Shown: piece by piece, positions 9,288 through 17,967 of the stretch | Layout of the letters: each line of letters opens with the position of its first letter | How positions within the stretch are numbered: the stretch's first letter is position 1 | Source: DASRHK01 sp963776465 | GTDB lineage: Bacteria > Pseudomonadota > Gammaproteobacteria > Nevskiales > Nevskiaceae | Reading direction: 5' to 3' | NCBI GenBank assembly: GCA_963776465.1 | Contig: CAVZMV010000002.1 | Coordinates: 2,046,001 to 2,110,000, forward strand | Length of the DNA stretch: 64,000 nucleotides | Program-made: the position numbers and the translations under genes | Notes under the pieces: generated by a model | Told to the model about the DNA's origin: nothing | Database searches by the model: none | What the model saw: the letters and a program-made list of their open reading frames with translations, nothing else

Positions 9288-10385
9288 ATGAGTCGAGCAT
9301 CAACCATGCGCGACGAGCCCGCGGCCGGCATTGCCGGCGCCTGGCCGTCGTACCTGCTCGTCGTGATCGTGCTGGCGGCCGCGGTCTACGCGTTCTCGCA
9401 CCGCCCGGCGCCGCCGTTCCCGGCGACGCAGATCTTCCCCGATCGCCTCCTGGTGACCGGTCTTGCTGCGAGCGGCCCGCGCGTCGTCGCGGTGGGCGAG
9501 CAGGGACACATCCTGGTCGGCAACACCGGCGAGCCATTCCATGAGGCCAAGGTCGACAATGCGCGCGGCTCGACGCTGACGCGCGTGGTCTTCGTCGATG
9601 CGAACACGGCGCTGGCCGCCGGCCACGACGGCTGGATCCTGCGCAGCGAGGACAAGGGCGAGACCTGGAAGGAGGTCGCGTTCGACACCGGCCGCGCCGA
9701 TCCGGTCATCGGCATCGCCGGTCCCTTCGACGGCAAGCTGTTCGCGTTCGGCGCCTTCGGCCTGTTCCTGACCTCCAGCGACATGGGCAAGACCTGGAGC
9801 AAGGAGACGCTGGCGATCGAGGAGGACAAGAGCAAGGCTGCCGCGGTGGTCGACGAGAACGCCGATCCGTTCGCCAACTTCGGCGGCGGTGGCGGCGGGC
9901 TCTCCGAGCGGCACCTCAACGCCATGGTGCAGGCGGCCGACGGCTCGCTGCTGCTGTTCGGCGAGCAGGGCCTGATGCTGCAATCCAAGGACAACGGCGC
10001 CAACTGGAAACTCTTGCCGTCGGTGTATGCGGGCTCGTACTTCGGCGCGCTGACCCTGACGGACGGTAGCCTGCTGGCGTTCGGCATGCGCGGCAACGCC
10101 TATTACAGCCGCGACAACGGCGCGACCTGGAAGAAGAGCGAGGTGCCGCTCAACGTCTCGCTGTTCGGCGGCGCGATCACGCCAAAGGGCGAGGTCGTGC
10201 TGGTGGGCGACAACAACACCGTGCTGCTCTCCGGCGACGGCGGCGAGCACTTCACGCTGGCGGCGCAGGCCGAGCATCGCGGTCTTGCCGCAGGCCTGGC
10301 GGCGGTGCTGCCACTGGCCAACGGGACGCTGCTCACCGGCGGTGACAGTGGCCTGGTCGTCCAGCAGCTCGGAGGCAAGTCGTGA
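9288..10385 (+). CDS. Ycf48-like beta-propeller protein, membrane anchored
   Basis: A 365-residue protein with one N-terminal membrane helix (PSYLLVVIVLAAAVYAF, about residues 20-36) and BNR/Ycf48 repeats beyond it, seen as recurring GxxxxxLxSxDxGxTWK units (LRSEDKGETWKEV, LTSSDMGKTWSKE, LQSKDNGANWKLL, YSRDNGATWKKSE, LLSGDGGEHFTLA). A Gly-rich loop (FGGGGGGLSER) interrupts the propeller. The start ATG follows AGGGGAGGAG at a good distance; a second ATG 18 bases on is less likely. Its stop overlaps the GTG of the RND gene, so the two are coupled; a periplasmic partner role for the transporter is likely. It has no link to photosynthesis here. Confidence 0.85.
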   Translation: MSRASTMRDEPAAGIAGAWPSYLLVVIVLAAAVYAFSHRPAPPFPATQIFPDRLLVTGLAASGPRVVAVGEQGHILVGNTGEPFHEAKVDNARGSTLTRVVFVDANTALAAGHDGWILRSEDKGETWKEVAFDTGRADPVIGIAGPFDGKLFAFGAFGLFLTSSDMGKTWSKETLAIEEDKSKAAAVVDENADPFANFGGGGGGLSERHLNAMVQAADGSLLLFGEQGLMLQSKDNGANWKLLPSVYAGSYFGALTLTDGSLLAFGMRGNAYYSRDNGATWKKSEVPLNVSLFGGAITPKGEVVLVGDNNTVLLSGDGGEHFTLAAQAEHRGLAAGLAAVLPLANGTLLTGGDSGLVVQQLGGKS

Positions 10386-12955
10386 GCGCGCCCAGCGGGC
10401 TGGACCGCCTGGTCGCGAAGATCTCGGATGCGCTGATCAAGTTCCGGCATCCGCTGTCGGTCTTCTTCGCCGCCATCACCATCTTCTTCGGCTGGAGCGC
10501 GACGCACATCAAGCTGGACCCGGGATTCCTGAAGCTGATCCCGATCCAGCATCCGTACATGAAGACGATGTTCGATTACCTGAAGGACTTCAACGACGCC
10601 AACATGCTGCTGGTGAACCTTCGCTGGAAGGGCGAGGGTGACATCTACAACGCCGAGTTCATGTCGGCGATGCAGAAGGCGACCGACGACGTGTTCTTCA
10701 TCCCCGGCGTCAACCGCGTGCAGGTGTCGTCGATCTTCACGCCGAGCACGTACTACATCGAGATCACCGAGGACGGCTTCAAGGGCGAGCCCGTGGTGCC
10801 GGCGCGGTTCTCCGGCACGCCCGAGCAGCTCGACCGCGTGCGCCACAACGTCGCGCTCTCCGGCCAGATCGGCCTGATCGTCTCCAACGACCAGAAGGCG
10901 GCGCTGATCCGCGCCAACCTGCAGGAGGTCGACACCAACGATCCGGCCGCGGCCGAGACGTTCTATCGCGGCGTCATGAGCAAGCTCGGCGACATCCGCG
11001 GCCGCTTCGAGAGCCCGAGCAAATACGTCTACACGATGGCCAAGGACCACCCGCCGCTCAAAGCCGGAGATCCGGTGGGCGAGGGCTTCGAGGACTACGG
11101 CTGGAAGCTGCGCTTCCAGCAGTTCCAGGCGCCGCTGCCGGACGGCACGGCGACGGTGATGGTCAAGGGCAGCGAGGTCGCGGTCGCGAGCCAGGCCAAC
11201 CCCGACTACAACGACAAGCTGGAAGTGAACATCATCGGCTTCGCGCAGCTCTTGGCCGACGTCATCAACGGCCTGATCGGCGTGTTCCTGTTCTTCGCCA
11301 TCGCCTTCGTCATCACGCTGGTGCTGCTCTTCGCCTACACCCGCTCGATCCGCATGACGGTGACGGCGCTGGTCGTGGCGCTCCTGCCGGTGGTGTGGCT
11401 GATCGGCCTGCTCCCACTGATCGGCTTCGGCATCGACCCGATGTCGATCCTGGTGCCGTTCCTGATCTTCTCCATCGGCGTGTCGCACGCCGTGCAGATG
11501 ACCAACGCCTGGCGACAGGAAGCAGCGGCCGGCGCGACCCCGATCGAGGCGTCACGCGCCTCATTCCGCAAGCTGTTCGTGCCCGGATCGGTGGCGCTCC
11601 TGACCAACGCGCTGGGCTTCGGCGTGATCATGCTGATCGACATCCCGATCGTGCACGAGCTGGGCATCACCGCCTGCCTTGGCGTGCTGCTGATGATCGC
11701 GACCAACAAGATGATCCTCCCGATCATCCTCACGCACATCAAGCTCGAGGAATCGAGCAAGCGGTACTCCAAGAAGTCCGCGTCCGAGGGCGGCATCTGG
11801 AAGCTCGTCGCCAAGTGCGCGGAGCCGCGCGTGGCGATCGGCGTGTTCGCGGTGTCGCTGGTGCTGCTGGCCGTGACCACGGTGATGTCGCGCAACCTCG
11901 TCATCGGCGACTCCGGCCGCGGCGTGCCCGAGCTGCGCAAGGACTCGCGCTACAACAAGGACAACGACCAGATCGGCAACACCTACAACATCGGCACCGA
12001 CCTGCTCACCGTCATCGCCGAGGCCAAGGATTTCCAGGGCGATTCGTGCCTGCACTACGAAGTGGTGAACCTGATCGACCGCTTCGAGCTGTTCCTGCGC
12101 GGCGTCGACGGCGTGCAGTCGATCACCAGCGTCGCCGGCATCGGCCGGCTGGTGATCTCCGCCTTCTCCGAGGGCAATCCGCGCTTCCGCACCTTGCCGC
12201 GCACCGAGGCGGGCCTGTCGGTCGGCTCGCGCGCCTTCGATCCCAACCTCGGCCTCAACAACGAGGGCTGCAAGGCCATCAAGATCATGGTCTTCACCAA
12301 GAACCACGACGGCACGACCATCGCGCACGTCATGGAGGAGATCAAAGGGTTCATCGCCGCCAACGAGGTCAAGGGCGTGACCTTGCGCCTGGCCAGCGGC
12401 AACGTCGGCGTCATGGCCGCGACCAACGAAGCGGTCGCTGCGGCCGAGGTGAACATGCTGCTCGCGATCTTCGGCGCGCTGGCGCTGCTGTGCCTGCTCA
12501 CGTTCCGCTCGGCCAAGGCCGCGCTGTGCGTGCTGGTGCCGCTGACCATCGTCTCGATCTTCTGCAACGCGCTGATGGCGTCGCTCGGCATTGGCCTCAA
12601 GGTCGCGACCTTGCCGGTCGTTGCGCTCGGCGTCGGCGTCGGCGTCGATTACGGCATCTACCTCTTCGAGCGCATCCAGCACGACATGGCCGACGGCCTG
12701 GACTTCCGCACCTCGTTCTACGAAGCGATGCGCGCGCGCGGCACCGCCGCGGTCTTCACGGCTATCACCATGTCGATCGGTGTCGGCACGTGGACGATGT
12801 CGGCGCTGAAGTTCCAGGCCGACATGGGCCTGCTGCTCGCGTTCATGTTCCTGGTGAACATGCTCGGCGCCGTGTGCCTGCTGCCGGCGATGGGCGCGTT
12901 CTTCTTCCGCCAGAAAGCGATGGCGGTGCCCAAGGAAGCGGTCGCGGTCAGGTGA
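10382..12955 (+). CDS. MMPL/RND-family transporter
   Basis: An 857-residue inner-membrane RND-type permease of the MMPL/HpnN-like kind. Seen: one helix near residue 35, a large periplasmic loop, a five-helix sensor-like block at about 280-450 (INGLIGVFLFFAIAFVI, VALLPVVWLIGLLPL, PGSVALLTNALGFGVIM), a repeat of the layout in the second half (VAIGVFAVSLVLLAVTTV, LLAIFGALALLCLL, VALGVGVGVDYGIYLFER, ending in two more helices). The GVDYGIYLFER motif is typical. It begins at a GTG overlapping the Ycf48-like gene. Ycf48-like plus RND pairs are frequent in degraders of hydrophobic compounds; the substrate here is not known, and steroid or lipid is an inference. Confidence 0.88.
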   Translation: MSAPSGLDRLVAKISDALIKFRHPLSVFFAAITIFFGWSATHIKLDPGFLKLIPIQHPYMKTMFDYLKDFNDANMLLVNLRWKGEGDIYNAEFMSAMQKATDDVFFIPGVNRVQVSSIFTPSTYYIEITEDGFKGEPVVPARFSGTPEQLDRVRHNVALSGQIGLIVSNDQKAALIRANLQEVDTNDPAAAETFYRGVMSKLGDIRGRFESPSKYVYTMAKDHPPLKAGDPVGEGFEDYGWKLRFQQFQAPLPDGTATVMVKGSEVAVASQANPDYNDKLEVNIIGFAQLLADVINGLIGVFLFFAIAFVITLVLLFAYTRSIRMTVTALVVALLPVVWLIGLLPLIGFGIDPMSILVPFLIFSIGVSHAVQMTNAWRQEAAAGATPIEASRASFRKLFVPGSVALLTNALGFGVIMLIDIPIVHELGITACLGVLLMIATNKMILPIILTHIKLEESSKRYSKKSASEGGIWKLVAKCAEPRVAIGVFAVSLVLLAVTTVMSRNLVIGDSGRGVPELRKDSRYNKDNDQIGNTYNIGTDLLTVIAEAKDFQGDSCLHYEVVNLIDRFELFLRGVDGVQSITSVAGIGRLVISAFSEGNPRFRTLPRTEAGLSVGSRAFDPNLGLNNEGCKAIKIMVFTKNHDGTTIAHVMEEIKGFIAANEVKGVTLRLASGNVGVMAATNEAVAAAEVNMLLAIFGALALLCLLTFRSAKAALCVLVPLTIVSIFCNALMASLGIGLKVATLPVVALGVGVGVDYGIYLFERIQHDMADGLDFRTSFYEAMRARGTAAVFTAITMSIGVGTWTMSALKFQADMGLLLAFMFLVNMLGAVCLLPAMGAFFFRQKAMAVPKEAVAVR

Positions 12956-12989
12956 GACGCCGCGCCCGATACTGCTTGCGCCGCAACTG

Positions 12990-13701
12990 ATGCTGCTGGC
13001 GGTGGCCGAGGACGTTGCCATCCTCGCGCTGATGAGCGCGGGGTTCTACGTGGCAATGGACCTCTATCTGCACCGCCGGGGCCACAAGCATGGGCCGACG
13101 CGGCTCCTGCTCCTTGCCGTTTTCGTGCTGATCGCGGGGGCGATCCAGGTTGCGGAGGAAGTCCTGGAAGGGGAGACCGGCCCCGCCGACAAGGCGATCC
13201 TGATGTTCGTCCACGGTCATACTGCGGAGTGGGTGGTGGATTTTTTCCGGACGCTGACTTTGAGCGGCTCTTCCAAAGTCCTCGCGCCGCTGGCCGTGAT
13301 CTTCAGCTTGCTGTTGCTCGTCATGAAGCGTCGCACCGAAGCCACGCTGCTCGCCGTGTCGACCTTCTCCGCAGAGCTGCTGGTCTTCGTCGTCAAGACC
13401 GTCGTCGGGCGGGAGCGCCCCTCGCTGTGGGAAACCGACTGGTACCTGGGGATCGAGTTTCCCCAGCGGACATACGCTGGGGACCGCGGCCTTCGCGACC
13501 GCCGCAGCCGTGTGCATTGCGCGTATCCGGCCGGCCGCTCGCGGGCTCGCGATAGGCGTTGCCCTGACCTGGACTGCGCTGGTCGGCGTTTCACGCCTGG
13601 TCCTGGGCGTGCACTGGCCTTCGGATGTGCTCGTGGCGGCGTGCACCGGCTGCGCTATTGCCCTGGGTTTCAGCGTGCTCCTCAGGCTGCGTCAGGCCTG
13701 A
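12990..13701 (+). CDS. PAP2-family membrane phosphatase (frameshifted)
   Basis: A six-helix type-2 phosphatidic acid phosphatase-like protein, about 236 residues when repaired. Seen: motif 1 KTVVGRERPS in the first frame and motif 3 SRLVLGVHWPSDV in the next. Motif 2 is split by a CCCC run at 13461-13464; removing one C restores FPSGHTLGTAAFATA. The break falls inside the active-site motif, so an unrepaired protein would be dead. The 3' end overlaps the convergent kinase gene by 20 bases. A second PAP2 lies at 17204. Confidence 0.8.
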
Positions 13702-15385
13702 TTCCCCCGCTGTTGTTCCCGCTGCGGCCTGCGCGAACCTGTGCCATGACGGCGGCAACCGAGGCCACGAGCTCGGACGCCTCCACGGGCTTGGCGACGT
13801 GGACAAGAAAGCCCGCGCGCAGCGCACGGGTGCGGTCTTCGGAACGGGCATACGCGGTCAAGGCGATCGCCGGGATGTTCCCGAGCTGCTCGGGGCTCCG
13901 GGCCCGGATGGTCCTGAGCAGCGTGTAGCCATCCATCTCCGGCATGCCGATGTCGCTGATCAGGACATCGGGACGCTCGGCGGTGAGCAGCACCAGCGCG
14001 TCGGCAGCGGAAGCGGCTGTGCTCACGATCGCGTGATGTTCCTGAAGGGCGCGTTGAATCAGATCACGGGCATCGGCCTCGTCATCGACAACCAGGATGC
14101 GCACGCCGCCCAGGTCGAGGTCGCTGAGCGCGTCGTTGGTCCGGGACACCGGCCCCGTGCCATCGGCTTGCCGCGATTCCTCGGCGCCGGGCATCACGGC
14201 CACGGGCAGCACGACGGTGAAGGTGGCGCCCCGGCCCGGGCCGGGGCTCTCGGCCCGCACCACGCCGCCGTGCATCTCCACCAGGCGCTTGACGATGGCA
14301 AGCCCCAGCCCGAGGCCCCCGTAGCTGCGCGTCGTCGAGGAATCGCCCTGCCGGAAGCGCTCGAACACGTGGGGAAGGAATTCGGGCTGGATGCCGATAC
14401 CGGTATCCGTCACCACGATCTCGACGTGCGAGTTGATCCGATAGAGCGCCAGCTGCACCCGGGATCCCTTCGAGGAGAACTTGATGGCGTTGGACAGCAG
14501 GTTCCAGGCAACTTGCTGGAGGCGATTGGGATCGCCTCGCACCGGGCCGGCCCTGGGATCGAGGACGACGTCGAGCCGTATCTGTCTTGCATCCGCCATG
14601 GGCCGCAACGATTCGACCGCCGCCTCGAGGATCGTGGCGGGCTGCATCGTCTGGACGTCGAGACGCACCTTGCCGGACGTGATCCGGCTCATGTCGAGCA
14701 GGTCCTCGATCAGCTGGGCCTGGATGCGGGCGTTGCGCTCGATGGTTTCGTGGCCTTGGGCGAGCTCGGTTTCGGTGCGCCCCGGTCGCTGCAAGAGCTG
14801 CGACCAGCCCAGGATCGCGTTGATCGGCGTGCGCAGCTCGTGCGAAAGCGTCGCCAGGAACTCGTCCTTCATGGCGCTCAGCTGTTCCGCGTGAGAGCGC
14901 GCGGCGCGCTCGCTGGCCAGCAGCTGCTCGCGCTCGACGGACGCGGCCTCCGCCTGCGCCTGCAGCCTTCGCCGCTCGCCGATGTCGCGGGCGATCTTCG
15001 AGGCGCCGATGATCCTGCCGGTGTCGTCGCGGACCGGAGAGATCGTGAGGGAAATGTCGATCGGGCGCCCCGCCTTGGTCATGCGCACCGTTTCGAAGTG
15101 GTCGACCCTCTCGCCACGACGCAGGCGCGACAGGATCATCGTCTCCTCGTCCCGTCGTTCCTGGGGAATCAGCATCAGGACCGAGTTGCCGATGGCCTCG
15201 TCTGCCGTATACCCGAAGAGGCGCTCGGCGGCGCGGTTCCAGGAGGTGATCGTGCCGGTGAGGGTCTTGGTGATGATCGCGTCGTCGGCGGAATCGATGA
15301 CAGCGGCCAGCAACCCTCGCGCCTGCTCCGGGCTGTCCGGCAGGCCACGGCCGGTTTTTTTCGGCTCTGGGGTTTCGTTGCTCAT
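13682..15385 (-). CDS. PAS hybrid sensor histidine kinase/response regulator
   Basis: A 567-residue cytoplasmic hybrid kinase with no membrane segment. Domains: PAS at about 25-140 (DDAIITKTLTGTITSWNRAAERLFGYT), HisKA with the phospho-accepting His at about 182 (FLATLSHELRTPINAI), HATPase at about 290-400 (N box NLLSNAIKFSS, DTGIGI, GGLGLGLAIVK), receiver at about 430-550 (ILVVDDE, phospho-Asp in LISDIGMPEMDG, C-terminal Lys in VAKPV). AAGGA precedes the ATG. No output gene is adjacent, so its target is unknown. The kinase at 62436 has the same design, including IIGAS..AR(D/E)IGERRR. Confidence 0.9.
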   Translation of the reverse strand: MSNETPEPKKTGRGLPDSPEQARGLLAAVIDSADDAIITKTLTGTITSWNRAAERLFGYTADEAIGNSVLMLIPQERRDEETMILSRLRRGERVDHFETVRMTKAGRPIDISLTISPVRDDTGRIIGASKIARDIGERRRLQAQAEAASVEREQLLASERAARSHAEQLSAMKDEFLATLSHELRTPINAILGWSQLLQRPGRTETELAQGHETIERNARIQAQLIEDLLDMSRITSGKVRLDVQTMQPATILEAAVESLRPMADARQIRLDVVLDPRAGPVRGDPNRLQQVAWNLLSNAIKFSSKGSRVQLALYRINSHVEIVVTDTGIGIQPEFLPHVFERFRQGDSSTTRSYGGLGLGLAIVKRLVEMHGGVVRAESPGPGRGATFTVVLPVAVMPGAEESRQADGTGPVSRTNDALSDLDLGGVRILVVDDEADARDLIQRALQEHHAIVSTAASAADALVLLTAERPDVLISDIGMPEMDGYTLLRTIRARSPEQLGNIPAIALTAYARSEDRTRALRAGFLVHVAKPVEASELVASVAAVMAQVRAGRSGNNSGGIRPDAA

Positions 15386-15500
15386 GCAGCGTCCTTGCGG
15401 TTGTCCGCGGACGCCGGAAAGGAGCGCCTTAAGCTAAAGAGGGCTGCCGTTGGTAAAAAGTGCCCGAAACTTCGTCGGTCGTCCAGACAAAGGGCAGCTT

Positions 15501-16415
15501 TCAATCGACGAAGCCGCCGTAGAGCAGCGCTTTGTTGACGGACTCCGCAACGCTGAGGCCCAGGCCGAGCAGGTACAGGCACGCGTATTTCACGCTGGTC
15601 CACAGCGGCCGCGTGCTGCGCGTGGGGCGGACGTAATCGGCAACGTAGAACGGCCAGTTGTTGCGCGTGACGGCGTTCCAGGTCACCGCCAGCGAAGTGG
15701 TCTCGATGCGCGTGCAATGCCACCAGCCCGAAGGCACGAAGATGGTTTCGCCCGGGTAGACGGTGACGTCGATGGGCCGGGCGCGCGCGAACAGCGGGTA
15801 GCGCTCGGCATCCACCTCGCCGAAGGGCTGGATCGGCGAGACGTTGGGCGTCTGCGCGTCCGGATACAGCCACTGGCCGTCCTCCGGTGCGTAGAGGCGG
15901 AAATGCTTGATGCCGTGGATCTGCGTGATGAAGGCGTGCATGCCGCCGAGGTCGTAGTGCAGCATCGGGAAGCGCGTGCCGGCGCCGGCGATGAGGAGCT
16001 CGGGAATGCCGTTGCGGCGCTGCTGCCAGCGCGGCATCAGCCGGCAGTTCAGGCGTCCGCAGCCCGTCAGCGGCAGCGGGCTGATGTCGGCCATGAGCTC
16101 GGGGAAGCTGCGCTCGACGTAGTAGTCGCGCAGGTAGGGCGCGGGCTCTTCCGCCGTGGAGCGCTCGATACGGCCGAGCAGATCGTCCAGCCGGTAATCG
16201 GTACCGCGCACCGTCACCGTGCGCTCGCCGTAGCGCTGGCGGAAGAACTCCAGATTCCAGCGCTCCATCGCCGGCCACTCGCGGCACAGCCCGGGAAGGA
16301 TCACCGGCAGCGAGGCGCGGTCGTAGCGCTCGCTGAATTCCTCCAGCGACAACGACGCCCGCCGCTCGATCGGCGCTCCCGATAGCTGACCTACACCGCC
16401 CCCATCCATCCGCAC
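15501..16415 (-). CDS. JmjC/cupin-8 domain oxygenase-like protein with C-terminal membrane segment
   Basis: A 304-residue cupin of the JmjC/cupin-8 group, probably an Fe(II)/2-oxoglutarate hydroxylase. Seen: the iron ligands His153 and Asp155 (LHYDLGGMHAFITQIHG) and His233 (FVPSGWWHCTR), with WNLEFFRQRYG near the N-terminus as in cupin-8 proteins. Unusually, a hydrophobic run near residues 276-295 (YACLYLLGLGLSVAESV) could anchor or bury the C-terminus. ATG at position 16409 is an alternative start. The 115 bases between this gene's stop and the upstream kinase start hold no clear feature. Target (protein, lipid or small molecule) is unknown. Confidence 0.75.
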   Translation of the reverse strand: MRMDGGGVGQLSGAPIERRASLSLEEFSERYDRASLPVILPGLCREWPAMERWNLEFFRQRYGERTVTVRGTDYRLDDLLGRIERSTAEEPAPYLRDYYVERSFPELMADISPLPLTGCGRLNCRLMPRWQQRRNGIPELLIAGAGTRFPMLHYDLGGMHAFITQIHGIKHFRLYAPEDGQWLYPDAQTPNVSPIQPFGEVDAERYPLFARARPIDVTVYPGETIFVPSGWWHCTRIETTSLAVTWNAVTRNNWPFYVADYVRPTRSTRPLWTSVKYACLYLLGLGLSVAESVNKALLYGGFVD

Positions 16416-16489
16416 ACTCCCATCCAGATCACGGCTCCAGCTTGGGGTTGCCGCCGTGCAGCGTCAGTTCTCCACCGTACGCAGGGGCC

Positions 16490-17182
16490 TTACTTGGCCT
16501 TGGCTGCCCTCGAGCGCGACCACCAGAGCGCTAGTGCGACTACCGCAACGACACCTAGCGCGATGGCGCCATCCTCGAGGGTCGGGGCGGACAACAGACG
16601 CCGGGTCTGCCGCCCGAAGGCGGCGAACGCCAGGATGTAGGGGGCAATGCCGAGCACCGTCGCCGCGATGAACGGGAAGATGTGGACGCGCGCCGCACCA
16701 CAGACCATGTTGGTCGCGGAGAACGGCGCCACTGGCAGCAAGCGGATCGCCAGCACCTGCACAAAACCGCCGCCCTTGCGCAGCTTTGCGCTCACCTTGT
16801 CGACCGCGCGGACCTTGAGCTTCTTGATGCGCTCGCCGCCCCAGCGGCCCAGCGAATAGCCCGCGAGCGCGGCCGTGAGGCTGCCGCCGAAAGCGTACGC
16901 AGTGCCGGCCAGCGGACCGAGCGTGAGGATGACCGCCAGGCACAGCACGGTGTTGGGGAACATCAGCAGGCTCGCGCCGATGTAGATCGCCGCGACAAGC
17001 AGCGGCATCCATCCCTCGTCGGAGGCGTCTTTCAGCCATGCGCTGATCACGCGGGGCTCGGCCATCTCGTGCAGGGGCGTAAAGCGCCAGGCCGCCGCCA
17101 GCGCCAGCATGAGGACGGCGAGACCGATAGCGCCGATGAGCGCCCACCGGCGGGCCTTGGGGCTCTCGCGGACGCGGGACAT
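16490..17182 (-). CDS. TVP38/TMEM64-family membrane protein
   Basis: A 230-residue inner-membrane protein of the TVP38/VTT (DedA-related) superfamily. Seen: an N-terminal helix (ALIGAIGLAVLMLALAAAW), then the VTT core with FPNTVLCLAVILTLGPLAGTAYAFGGS, GGGFVQVLAIRLLPVAPFSATNMVCGA and a last helix (AIALGVVAVVALALWW). The RLLP..PF..N motif is characteristic. Relatives are often linked to phospholipase D domains; here a PLD gene lies far off at 59259 but lipid-phosphate genes are adjacent. A phospholipid-handling role is plausible and unproven. Confidence 0.85.
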   Translation of the reverse strand: MSRVRESPKARRWALIGAIGLAVLMLALAAAWRFTPLHEMAEPRVISAWLKDASDEGWMPLLVAAIYIGASLLMFPNTVLCLAVILTLGPLAGTAYAFGGSLTAALAGYSLGRWGGERIKKLKVRAVDKVSAKLRKGGGFVQVLAIRLLPVAPFSATNMVCGAARVHIFPFIAATVLGIAPYILAFAAFGRQTRRLLSAPTLEDGAIALGVVAVVALALWWSRSRAAKAK

Positions 17183-17203
17183 GACCTTGAGACTGCGGCA
17201 ACG

Positions 17204-17914
17204 CTAGGAAAGGTTCTGCCTCTCGCCGTACCGAAGCGAAAAAGCTGCGGCCACCAGGAAAGCCCAGGCGGCGCCCGCGGCGATACCGGCCACGACATCC
17301 GTGGTGTGATGTGCGCCGAGATAGACCCGCGTCACGCCGATCAGCACGACGAGGATCGACGCCACCACGTAGCAGGCGATCTCCGAGCCCCGGCGCGGCG
17401 CGTAGCGCGCGTAGAAGAACGCGAACGTCGCATAGCACGCGGTGGCGCCGAATAGATGCGCGCTGGGGAACGAGCCCTTGGTCACCACGATGAACGGCAA
17501 GAGCTCGTCGGGCCGCGAGCGCTCGAACATGCCCTGCAGCAGCCGCGACAACACGCCGGCGCCCACGAGCGCGGTGCTCAAGTGCAGAACGCCGCGCCAG
17601 TCCCTGGCCTGCACGACCACCGAATAGGCGAGCAGCGCCAGCACCAGGAGGACCGGCGCCGACCCGAGCGCGCTGACTTCCATGACACGGCCGGTGAGCG
17701 CGGGGGTCCGGTGTTGCTCGAAGAATCGCGCGAGCCGCTGGTCGAGCGCCGTGGCGCCCACCTGGCCATCGCCCGCACCGGCGAACACGAAGTTCTCGAC
17801 CACGAAGAACGCGACCACGCAGAGGCAGGCAGCACCGAGCATCACCCACAGCCGGGGAGATCCCGGCAGGCCGGCAAAGCTTTTCCGCGGAAGCGTCAAG
17901 TGCATGTCTGGCAT
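17204..17914 (-). CDS. PAP2-family membrane phosphatase
   Basis: A 236-residue PAP2 membrane phosphatase. Seen: motif 1 RLLQGMFERSRPDE, motif 2 GSFPSAHLFGA (PSAH, with Ala for the common Gly), motif 3 TRVYLGAHHTTDVVAG, plus about six helices. ATG at 17914 is chosen because an upstream start at 18025 would overlap the divergent lipid-kinase gene; a Met three codons on is also possible. No strong ribosome site is seen for either. It lies 21 bases beyond the TVP38 gene, on the same strand, and 53 bases from the divergent kinase, so it may remove phosphate from that enzyme's product. Confidence 0.82.
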   Translation of the reverse strand: MPDMHLTLPRKSFAGLPGSPRLWVMLGAACLCVVAFFVVENFVFAGAGDGQVGATALDQRLARFFEQHRTPALTGRVMEVSALGSAPVLLVLALLAYSVVVQARDWRGVLHLSTALVGAGVLSRLLQGMFERSRPDELLPFIVVTKGSFPSAHLFGATACYATFAFFYARYAPRRGSEIACYVVASILVVLIGVTRVYLGAHHTTDVVAGIAAGAAWAFLVAAAFSLRYGERQNLS

Positions 17915-17967
17915 CGGAGTTTTTTTGACCGCGGGGAACCACGGCAATTCCGGAGTGCCGAAACTAC

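Noticed and set aside
9288..10385. A photosystem II assembly factor
   Set aside because: The Ycf48 name reflects the propeller fold only; no photosynthesis genes are present and the partner is an RND pump.
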